Origin: Candidatus Omnitrophota bacterium
Lineage (GTDB): Bacteria; Omnitrophota; Gorgyraeia; Velamenicoccales; JABMQK01
Length of the DNA: 7,780 bases
Assembly (NCBI GenBank): GCA_028712915.1
Contig: JAQTPJ010000034.1
Coordinates: 1-7,780 of the forward strand
Direction of reading: 5' to 3'
The notes under the pieces are model-generated. The model saw only the letters and a program-made list of their open reading frames with translations, did no database searches and was not told the DNA's origin. A program made the position numbers and the translations under genes. Within the stretch, counting starts at the first letter, position 1. Each line of letters starts with the position of its first letter. Of this stretch, positions 1 through 4,863 are shown piece after piece.

Positions 1-74
1 TTTCTTTTTTCTCCATTAATTATAATCTAGTCTTATACTATATGCGCTTTTTATGGTCGTCATCTCCAACATAT
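1..74. other. Left-edge non-coding segment
   Basis: Seventy-four AT-rich bases after the stop of the small membrane protein. On the minus strand they include an 18-codon open frame from ATG at 72 and an ATG at 16 that opens MEKKE toward the edge, with no ribosome binding site before it. No terminator hairpin is seen, so the operon may continue outside the window. Confidence 0.4.
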
Positions 75-407
75 CTAGATGAGAATATCTTCGGGTTTCA
101 ATTCGCCTTTTAAACCTTCTTCTTCAGTCGTTGTTCTCTGCTTATTTGCATCCGACTTAAAAACATCGTATATCTTTTTCTGTGGAGATAATTTTCTGCG
201 TTCTCTTTTTACAATATCTGGCAACCCCCTGGATTTCTGCAAGGCTGCAGTTTTATTTTCTTTAACTGCTATTTCATTATTTGCTGTAATCAATAAATAA
301 TAAAACACCGCAATTACCACTAGAATTAATACCAAGAAAATGTGTTTCCTGTTTATGAAAATTACTCTGTCTTTATCGTTCATTTCGTTCATAAAGCGAT
401 TCATCAT
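75..407 (-). CDS. Small one-pass membrane protein of unknown function, last gene of the minor pilin operon
   Basis: A 110-aa hypothetical protein that I do not recognise. A charged N-terminus (1-21) precedes one hydrophobic segment at about 22-41, then a hydrophilic, Lys/Glu-rich region to the end (GELKPEDILI). It has no prepilin motif, cysteines or known catalytic motif. The layout suggests a short cytoplasmic N-terminus and a periplasmic tail of about 70 residues, like small bitopic assembly proteins such as GspC/PilP-type alignment subunits, but no sequence link is visible. GGAGG at 412-408 touches the ATG at 407 and is 3 nt from the second ATG at 404; ATG 383 is a third option. It overlaps the end of the large pilin gene by up to 35 nt in another frame, which together with the ribosome site supports a real coupled gene. 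Confidence 0.65.
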   Translation of the reverse strand: MMNRFMNEMNDKDRVIFINRKHIFLVLILVVIAVFYYLLITANNEIAVKENKTAALQKSRGLPDIVKRERRKLSPQKKIYDVFKSDANKQRTTTEEEGLKGELKPEDILI

Positions 408-2163
408 CCTCCAATATCCCTAGACCAGCGCCCCCTTTTCCTACCTCATCATCATCGCCATCATCAGAATCATCTATTGTGTCTACCTTGCGCCATAATG
501 GCCGACTATCTAGACCTTCATCATAAGAAACAAAATTAGTCATAGATAAAAAATACGGCGGGATCTGTCCGGAGAGGACTCTGCCGTCGTGAATAAAATT
601 CCTGGCATAGCCGCTACCCGAGAAAGTGCCAAAAGGGCCGTAGTAATTGCTAATCACGCCGCCTAACAAAGTGGCTGTGCCGCGCGGACTGCCTAAATAA
701 TAATTATCTACCTGAAATTGGCCATTGGGCGCCATAATCACCCCATGGATATTGATATTGTTGGGAGCTGCTGTTCCAATGCGCACGTCTCCATTGAAAG
801 AAACAATACCCAGCATATTTGTATAGCCGTTTGCATTTAGGGTTGGTGTAGTATTATAATTCTCATACTTTATGTGGTCAGTAATAATAATATCGTCTTC
901 TGAGCAAAGAGTAACAACTGAATCCTGCTGTATTGTACCGCCAAGTTGGCTTATTTGATCAGCTGAATAAATAATTGTCCCCTCACCACCTATACCATCA
1001 GGAAAACCATTATAAATAGTAGTATGGTTTGAAGGATCCCTGACATAAGTACTATCAGAATCATAATCTACTGTAATTCTTGTAGGAGCGCCTGTGCCTT
1101 GATGTATTGTATACTTTGCCTTATCTCCATCAACATCTAGCTCTAATTCTGTAACCTCTCCTTTTATATAAATCCCACCTGTCAATGTGACTCCATCATT
1201 AGGGAGATAAACTCCATTTGTCGACGGCTCTGCCGTGCCGCCAAGCGCTTGGTACTTAGCGCTTTCAGAATTCACAGAAGACTGTAAATTCACCTCTCCT
1301 ACGCCGCGGTCAAAACCATCATTAAAAGTAGGCACATCCACAGTTCCATTGTGGTCATCGTTTAATAATATATTATACCCATTATTATAAAACCAAGCTT
1401 CATCTCCATGCTGACTTACTTTACCGGCAAAATAAGAACCGGGATTATATGCAAATCTTAAAGCTTCATTTGTACGGACTGGCCCATAGAAGTTTGTAGT
1501 ATTAATAAACCATACCGCTCCGCCGCTGGAAGAAGTGTGATGATTGGTAAATAAGGCGTATTTGGCAAGATTATCTCTCGCAACCCTTACGGAGAAATCT
1601 CCTGAAAGATATATTCTTTTTACGATATTAGGAGTGATTCCGGTCGAAGTACCCGTGCCTTTAATCGTATAACTATAATAAAATATATACTCAGCATCCT
1701 GCTCAGTTCCCTCTATTTTTTCAGGAGGCGCTGCTTCGGTTATTACTATCTGTGCGCCATAACTGCCGCTGACATTAGTTACTACGCTTAAAGGGGTTAA
1801 AGTAAGAATGGCTTCTCCTGAAGAAACGCTGAACTGCGTATTTCCTGCCGCATAAGCATAATCCCTTAAAAATCCCAACGAATCACCGCTTACATAATAA
1901 GTATTGATAGTTGAGGCGTCTCTTATATTCTGCACTTTGGAACTAAGATCTGAACCTATGCGTTCTCTTAATTCGCTCAAACCGTGATTTATCCCCGCCT
2001 CCGCCAAGAAATCGGCCTGCATATTAAACTTCTCTACATCGACAACGCGCTTCTCGCCAACGCTGCGCAGAAAAAATACAGCGCTCAACCCCAACACAAC
2101 TATCACCGCCAGCGCAGAAGCAATTAATATAAACCCTTTTTGATTATTCATCGATTTCTTCAA
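373..2163 (-). CDS. Large minor pilin, PilX/GspK-like N-terminus with a long exported domain (ComZ-like architecture)
   Basis: A 596-aa protein with a prepilin leader ending K-G10, a hydrophobic helix F11 to about F31, and 'MQADFLAEAGINHGLSELRE' (48-67), a PilX-type helix. Position 5 of the mature protein is A15, not Glu, as in GspK and PilX-like tip subunits. The rest is strand-rich, Gly/Asn/Thr-rich sequence, including KYALFTNHH (201-209), 'NNINIHGVIMAPNGQF' and 'ATLLGGVISNYYGPFGTF', which look like beta-solenoid turns, and a conserved-looking G-Y-A-R-N-F...PPYF block (PPYF 535-538). The tail has an acidic tract DDSDDGDDDE (564-573). Thermus ComZ, a minor pilin with a beta-solenoid inserted, is the nearest architecture I know. 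Start: TTG 2163 has GAGG at 6 nt; ATG 2151 gives a shorter leader. It overlaps the preceding gene and probably sits at the pilus tip. Confidence 0.82.
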   Translation of the reverse strand: MKKSMNNQKGFILIASALAVIVVLGLSAVFFLRSVGEKRVVDVEKFNMQADFLAEAGINHGLSELRERIGSDLSSKVQNIRDASTINTYYVSGDSLGFLRDYAYAAGNTQFSVSSGEAILTLTPLSVVTNVSGSYGAQIVITEAAPPEKIEGTEQDAEYIFYYSYTIKGTGTSTGITPNIVKRIYLSGDFSVRVARDNLAKYALFTNHHTSSSGGAVWFINTTNFYGPVRTNEALRFAYNPGSYFAGKVSQHGDEAWFYNNGYNILLNDDHNGTVDVPTFNDGFDRGVGEVNLQSSVNSESAKYQALGGTAEPSTNGVYLPNDGVTLTGGIYIKGEVTELELDVDGDKAKYTIHQGTGAPTRITVDYDSDSTYVRDPSNHTTIYNGFPDGIGGEGTIIYSADQISQLGGTIQQDSVVTLCSEDDIIITDHIKYENYNTTPTLNANGYTNMLGIVSFNGDVRIGTAAPNNINIHGVIMAPNGQFQVDNYYLGSPRGTATLLGGVISNYYGPFGTFSGSGYARNFIHDGRVLSGQIPPYFLSMTNFVSYDEGLDSRPLWRKVDTIDDSDDGDDDEVGKGGAGLGILEDDESLYERNER

Positions 2164-2719
2164 CTGTCACCTCTTCGCCTAACTGAACATCGCGATTCCG
2201 TAAATTCGCCTGGGTCGTTAAAGTAAAAACTGTATTGTTTTTCACTACAGGAATACTTATAACTACAATCGGATCATTAAAAGTAAAAAAAGGCTTCTGC
2301 GATGCTGTATTATATATATTATTTGCTGCCACCACTGCATCCTCGATGCCTTCCTTTCTCAACATCTGGGAAGTATTTGCTGTATTCATATAATAACGCA
2401 CAGCCTTTAGTTCTGTTATCTGATTATCTTCATCAAACACAGGTACATAAAAATCCAGCTGGTCACCGTCTTCATTTATAGAAACGCTGTATCTGCCACC
2501 ATCCATCTCCCATGCGGGGCTGGACTTCTTTAGCTCCCAGGCAATCTTATCCACAGCCCTCCTGGCATCCTGCTGCCTATCGATCTGATAACCGGCGTTT
2601 TGAAAACTCGACCTTGAATAAGTAATACTGGAAAACAACGCGCTCATTATTATGCCGAAAACCGCTACTACTATTAAAAGCTCAAGTAATGTATACCCTT
2701 TTTTTGTTTTTGCCATCAC
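2144..2719 (-). CDS. Minor pseudopilin, GspJ/PilW-like
   Basis: A prepilin-like protein of 190-191 aa. Leader ends KKG, then Y-T-L-L-E, so Glu5 of the mature protein is kept, followed by a hydrophobic helix to about residue 33. 'DRQQDARRAVDKIAWELKKSS' resembles the helix after the N-terminal stalk in PilW/GspJ, and 'TLTTQANLRNRD' near the end is typical. The start can be GTG at 2719 or ATG at 2716; the ATG overlaps the upstream TGA by one base (TGATG) and has AGGG at 7 nt, so I favour it, giving 2144-2716. The acidic C-terminus (GEEVTVEEIDE) overlaps the next gene's start. Its place between GspI-like and GspK-like genes matches the usual I-J-K order. Confidence 0.87.
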   Translation of the reverse strand: MMAKTKKGYTLLELLIVVAVFGIIMSALFSSITYSRSSFQNAGYQIDRQQDARRAVDKIAWELKKSSPAWEMDGGRYSVSINEDGDQLDFYVPVFDEDNQITELKAVRYYMNTANTSQMLRKEGIEDAVVAANNIYNTASQKPFFTFNDPIVVISIPVVKNNTVFTLTTQANLRNRDVQLGEEVTVEEIDE

Positions 2720-3177
2720 TCTGCCCTACTGATAAAAGAAACTATCTCTGCCGGAGATTCCAAGACACCATCCCCATCATCCTCTCCTGAATCTAGCCTG
2801 CCATTTAAATTTTTGTCTTCACCGATTACCCGCCCAGCCTTCTGTTTCCAGCAAGCGACTAACCTTACATATATTAAATCGGAATAAGCCGTAGAATAAA
2901 CGTCGATTACGCCCTTAGCATTACTTGCGGAAAAACCATTGAGGGAGAAATTAGTGCCATCTAAAGAAAGTAAACTGTCAAACGGAGTCTCTCTGAGAGT
3001 TTCCATCTTGGCCTGTAAAGCATTATTCGTCAAAGTCAAATTCCTAGTAAATTCATTTAGCTCAAAACAGGCGATATAGGTTGAGAGCATCCCTATCATA
3101 ATAAACATCAGAATAGCAGAAGCAATCATTAACTCTATGAGAGAAAAAGCATTGGTATTTTTTGCTCTCTTAAACAA
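2716..3177 (-). CDS. Minor pseudopilin, GspI/PilV-like, with EF-hand-like loop
   Basis: A 153-aa prepilin-like protein. The only reasonable start is TTG at 3177 (an in-frame TAA lies six codons before it), with a weak GCGAG ahead. The leader ends in Ala rather than Gly: N-A10 then F11-S-L-I-E15, with Glu5 of the mature protein present. The hydrophobic helix runs to about 37. 'ALQAKMETLRETPFDSL' (53-69) is typical of PilV/GspI proteins. Residues 121-132, DKNLNGRLDSGE, fit a canonical EF-hand loop (D1, N3, N5, G6, L8, D9, E12), and a partial second loop D-D-G-D-G-V-L-E follows. Cysteines 37 and 109 could pair. Its TGA overlaps the next start, so the pair is translationally coupled. It probably belongs to the pilus tip or initiation complex. 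Confidence 0.85.
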   Translation of the reverse strand: MFKRAKNTNAFSLIELMIASAILMFIMIGMLSTYIACFELNEFTRNLTLTNNALQAKMETLRETPFDSLLSLDGTNFSLNGFSASNAKGVIDVYSTAYSDLIYVRLVACWKQKAGRVIGEDKNLNGRLDSGEDDGDGVLESPAEIVSFISRAE

Positions 3178-3200
3178 ATATTTCTCGCTTTCTATTTATT

Positions 3201-3206
3201 ATTATA
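3201..3206 (-). promoter_or_regulatory. Possible weak promoter (-10 only) before the minor pseudopilin operon
   Basis: TATAAT lies at 3206-3201, 24 nt upstream of the TTG start at 3177. The 17-nt-spaced -35 (TTTTAA) matches only three of six positions, and the region is so AT-rich that a chance match is likely. Transcription of the minor genes from the 3827 promoter by read-through is the simpler explanation. Confidence 0.25.
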
Positions 3207-3251
3207 GTTATTCTTCTTTAAATTTAAAAAATATATAAGCAATATACAGCT

Positions 3252-3707
3252 CTATCCGGATACAGGCGGATCATCAGGGCCCGCCTCTTCGTCATTTTTA
3301 TTACGGATTACCCCTGTCTCATCCGTATAAAAATACCTCACCCCGGTCCTGCCTGGCGTCCTGGGGGCCGCATTCAAGGTAAAACTATCTTCGTTTACGA
3401 GATCATAAGTAAAAATATATCCCTGTTTCTCACCTGAGGCCAGCGTTGTGTCTATATAGGCTGGGCTGGAATTTGGCTCTATCAAATCTTCCAAGCTGTT
3501 AGGATAAACGTGTGGGATGCTGTTAGAATAGTAAGACTGGCAGGCAGTAGAAATTAAACGGCAATGCGCGATAGCCGCTACTTCATTTGCGTTCATGCGC
3601 GAACGCAATATATTTGGTAACGCCAAAGTCATCACTATAAGGATTATGGCTACCACAACCATTATTTCTACAAGCGTAAAACCAGATTTTCTTCTGATAA
3701 TAGCCAT
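3252..3707 (-). CDS. Second type IV pilin / major-pseudopilin paralogue
   Basis: A 151-aa prepilin with leader MAIIRRKSG, cleavage before F10 and E14 as Glu5 of the mature protein. The body follows the 3930-4367 pilin block by block: 'PNILRSRMNANE', 'LISTACQSYY', 'VYPNSLEDL', 'PAYIDTTLASGEKQGYIFTY' and 'GVRYFYTDETGVI'. Differences are its cysteine pair (H-C-R and A-C-Q, both on the N-terminal helix), the lack of the second cysteine of its paralogue, and an acidic Pro-rich tail (DEEAGPDDPP). The start is supported by AGGAAGGAT before ATG. It has its own promoter, and the minor pseudopilin genes follow after 74 nt with no obvious terminator between. It may be an alternative filament subunit or the shaft of a separate pseudopilus. 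Confidence 0.9.
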   Translation of the reverse strand: MAIIRRKSGFTLVEIMVVVAIILIVMTLALPNILRSRMNANEVAAIAHCRLISTACQSYYSNSIPHVYPNSLEDLIEPNSSPAYIDTTLASGEKQGYIFTYDLVNEDSFTLNAAPRTPGRTGVRYFYTDETGVIRNKNDEEAGPDDPPVSG

Positions 3708-3799
3708 ATCCTTCCTGTTTTTCTACATATTATGTATTATATAATTAAAAAATAATAAAAATAACGCTATTTTAACTTTTGATAAACTTTTCTTAACTT

Positions 3800-3827
3800 A
3801 TTTTATAACAACGAGATAAATTGTCAA
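3800..3827 (-). promoter_or_regulatory. Sigma-70-type promoter for the second pilin gene
   Basis: TTGACA (3827-3822), 16 nt, then TAAAAT (3805-3800) on the minus strand. The flanks CTTGACAAT resemble those at 4502 (ACTTGACAAT), so both pilins seem to use the same promoter type. Predicted start is near 3793, with an AT-rich 85-nt leader ending in GGAAGGAT before the ATG. No recognisable RNA structure is seen in that leader. Confidence 0.72.
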
Positions 3828-3871
3828 GCAAAAATGAACTTAGTTCGTACTCCCTAAGTTGTACGCTCATT

Positions 3872-3906
3872 AAAAAATCCCGGTACGTAAGAAACATACC
3901 GGGATT
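3872..3906 (-). terminator. Intrinsic terminator of the major pilin gene
   Basis: AAUCCCGGUA (3906-3897) pairs perfectly with UACCGGGAUU (3885-3876) around an 11-nt loop. The 3' arm ends in UU and runs into four more U residues (3875-3872). This should make the upstream pilin largely monocistronic. A further weaker hairpin, AACUUAG/CUAAGUU (3860-3854 with 3843-3837), follows before the next promoter. Confidence 0.92.
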
Positions 3907-3907
3907 A

Positions 3908-3926
3908 ATTGCTTTAGCAAAGCAAT
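3908..3926 (-). repeat. 3' UTR hairpin after the major pilin gene
   Basis: AUUGCUUU and AAAGCAAU pair perfectly (8 bp) around a 3-nt loop, 3 nt after the pilin stop codon and 1 nt before the terminator stem. It lacks its own U-tract. It may protect the pilin transcript from 3' exonucleases or help termination. Confidence 0.6.
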
Positions 3927-3929
3927 CTA

Positions 3930-4367
3930 TTACTGAATTGCTGTGCCGCCTGAATAAGTACCGCCGGAAACGATTACACCGCTTTCATTAACAATGAAAG
4001 TCCTGGAGCCCGTAACCCCTCCAGTAACAGGAGCAGCAGTACAACTATACTGAGTACCAGCGCTTGCTGAGGAATAAGTAAAACTATACCCCTGTTTGGT
4101 ACCAGAGCCTAGAGTAGAATCAATGTAAGCGGGGCTAGCGCCAGAAAGATCTGTCAATGCCCCCGGATATGTAGGCGAAGTCTGTGCTGCTCTGTAGCTT
4201 TCACAAGCAGTGCTTACCGTTCTTAAAGCAGCAATGGCTGCCGCTTCATTGGCGTTAAGCCTGGCTCTAAGCAGGTTAGGAATAGCTATGGCCGCAAGAA
4301 GAATAATAATTGCAACTACTATCATGATTTCCACCAGCGTAAAGCCTCTTTTTGTCAGTTTCTTCAT
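3930..4367 (-). CDS. Major-type type IV pilin (class III signal peptide, GspG/PilA-like)
   Basis: A 145-aa prepilin. The leader MKKLTKRG ends in Gly; cleavage would leave F9-T-L-V-E13, with the conserved Glu5 of mature pilins, then a hydrophobic helix to about residue 35. The globular part carries 'ALRTVSTACESY', 'YPGALTDL', 'PAYIDSTLGSGTKQGYSFTY' and a 'GVTGSRTFIVNESGVI' strand typical of short pilins, with a Gly/Ser/Thr-rich tail. Two cysteines (in TACES and YSCTA) could form a disulfide. Its own consensus promoter, folded 5' UTR, strong GGAGG and perfect terminator mark it as the likely high-output filament subunit. The neighbour at 3252-3707 is a paralogue. A GspG-like role in a secretion pseudopilus is the alternative. 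Confidence 0.93.
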   Translation of the reverse strand: MKKLTKRGFTLVEIMIVVAIIILLAAIAIPNLLRARLNANEAAAIAALRTVSTACESYRAAQTSPTYPGALTDLSGASPAYIDSTLGSGTKQGYSFTYSSASAGTQYSCTAAPVTGGVTGSRTFIVNESGVIVSGGTYSGGTAIQ

Positions 4368-4391
4368 TTTAGTTCTATCCTCCTCTCTCGG

Positions 4392-4441
4392 CGTAGATTA
4401 AACCTTTACGTATAATACGTATGAAAAATCCGCTATCTACG
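4392..4441 (-). other. Stem-loop in the major pilin 5' UTR
   Basis: CGUAGAU (4441-4435) pairs perfectly with AUCUACG (4398-4392). Inside is UACGUA-UUA-UACGUA (4421-4407), a 6-bp hairpin with a 3-nt loop. The structure ends 8 nt before the GGAGG ribosome binding site (4383-4379; 11 nt before the ATG). It probably stabilises the mRNA of a highly expressed gene, or could tune translation; no riboswitch class is recognised. Confidence 0.5.
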
Positions 4442-4473
4442 TTAGGTTCTGCCGCGTTAAATACTAACTAATT

Positions 4474-4502
4474 TTTATATCACCTCCCTTCTTTATTGTC
4501 AA
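4474..4502 (-). promoter_or_regulatory. Strong sigma-70-type promoter for the major pilin gene
   Basis: TTGACA (4502-4497), exactly 17 nt, then TATAAA (4479-4474) on the minus strand: a perfect -35, optimal spacing and a five-of-six -10. Transcription would begin near 4467, giving a 5' UTR of about 100 nt. It lies just past the U-tract of the leader terminator, so the pilin can be transcribed independently of the upstream operon and its leader RNA. Confidence 0.85.
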
Positions 4503-4521
4503 GTAAAATGAATTAATTTCC

Positions 4522-4586
4522 AAAAAAAATACCTATTCTTAACCTTTCCAGATAGCTAAACCGCTAAATGGATAAAAGAATAGGTA
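4522..4586 (-). terminator. Intrinsic terminator after the structured leader RNA
   Basis: On the minus strand UACCUAUUCUU (4586-4576) pairs perfectly with AAGAAUAGGUA (4540-4530), an 11-bp stem, followed immediately by eight U residues (4529-4522). The 35-nt apical part has further inner pairing: UCCA/UGGA (4572-4569 with 4550-4547) and UAGC/GCUA (4566-4563 with 4556-4553). It lies between the candidate aptamer and the pilin promoter. It could end the ATPase-platform transcript, end a short standalone RNA of about 280 nt, or act as the expression platform of a riboswitch. Confidence 0.85.
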
Positions 4587-4604
4587 ATCAAAACATACTA
4601 TTTT

Positions 4605-4782
4605 TATCGGTAGCTGGCTGCCTTTTCCTTTTATAAAATAATAAGAATTAGGCCCTTTAGTTTTGCCCGCTAAATTTTATTTTAGCGTATCTGCCAAGAT
4701 GACTTCGGCAGATGTCCCATTCTTTCGACCATTTACAGGCCGGCTTTCCAGTGTCAAGCCGGATGGTTTGCCCTTAACAATA
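4605..4782 (-). ncRNA. Structured leader RNA, candidate expanded/divergent cyclic-di-GMP-I (GEMM) riboswitch
   Basis: Seen on the minus strand: ends that pair, UAUUGUUA (4782-4775) with UACCGAUA (4612-4605), seven pairs around one U-C mismatch. GGGCAAACC (4773-4765) follows directly. The 3' half has GGCAAAACUAAAGGGCCUAA (4667-4648) and then a stem, GCCU/AGGC (4653-4620) enclosing UUC/GAA and UUAU/AUAA, followed by GGCAGCCAGCUACCG. From memory of the GEMM-I class, GGCAAACC, GCAAAGC, GG(U/C)CUAA and AGCC-GG-U-CCG are its conserved blocks in this order. Between the halves sit hairpins at 4740-4762 (7 bp), 4689-4713 (10 bp with a bulged G) and 4668-4687 (7 bp), plus ACCAU/AUGGU (4767-4763 with 4732-4728) around the first. 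Odd points: it is nearly twice the usual aptamer length, the GAAA-capped P2 is not clear, and the 'GGGAC' holding the ligand-stacking A occurs only at 4718-4714, separated from GCAAA. Alternatives are a degenerate aptamer or an unrelated structured RNA. Confidence 0.45.
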
Positions 4783-4808
4783 TGATGAGAAAGAACTATT
4801 TATTCTCT

Positions 4809-4837
4809 ATTATAAGTGTAACATAAAACTCTATGTA
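4809..4837 (-). promoter_or_regulatory. Candidate promoter with consensus -10 upstream of the structured leader RNA
   Basis: A perfect TATAAT lies at 4814-4809 on the minus strand, about 27 nt before the first stem of the structured element, so transcription would start near 4802. The -35 is poor: TACATA at 4837-4832 with a 17-nt spacer matches three of six positions, and a better TTGAAA at 4844-4839 is too far (24 nt). The position just after the platform gene and just before the RNA supports a real start site, but it may need an activator or may not be used. Confidence 0.45.
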
Positions 4838-4863
4838 TTTTCAAGGTACATAGCTGTAACTTA

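Noticed and set aside
1..16. Start of another gene (ATG at 16, MEKKE)
   Set aside because: Only five codons are visible and no ribosome binding site precedes the ATG.
79..539. Plus-strand open frames over the left-end genes
   Set aside because: They lie opposite convincing minus-strand genes, have low-complexity or ordinary shadow translations and no ribosome sites. The same holds for plus-strand frames at 4210-4401, 5096-5569, 6145-6360 and 6487-6681.
3221..3240. Terminator between the second pilin and the minor pseudopilins
   Set aside because: Only AT-rich short self-pairing (AAATTTAAA) is present and no GC-containing stem with a U-tract is found.
4739..4760. TTGACA inside the first hairpin of the leader RNA as a promoter -35
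   Set aside because: No acceptable -10 occurs 16-18 nt downstream (TAAATG or AAATGG only), and the bases are explained by the CCGGCUU/AAGCCGG helix and its loop.
4668..4762. CRISPR array or insertion sequence explaining the hairpin cluster
   Set aside because: The hairpins differ in sequence and spacing, with no direct repeats, transposase or target-site duplication visible.
4605..4782. Cobalamin, SAM, TPP or fluoride riboswitch, or a group I intron
   Set aside because: The hallmark cores of those classes are absent; only a loose ACACUGG string resembles part of a cobalamin element, without a B12 box.
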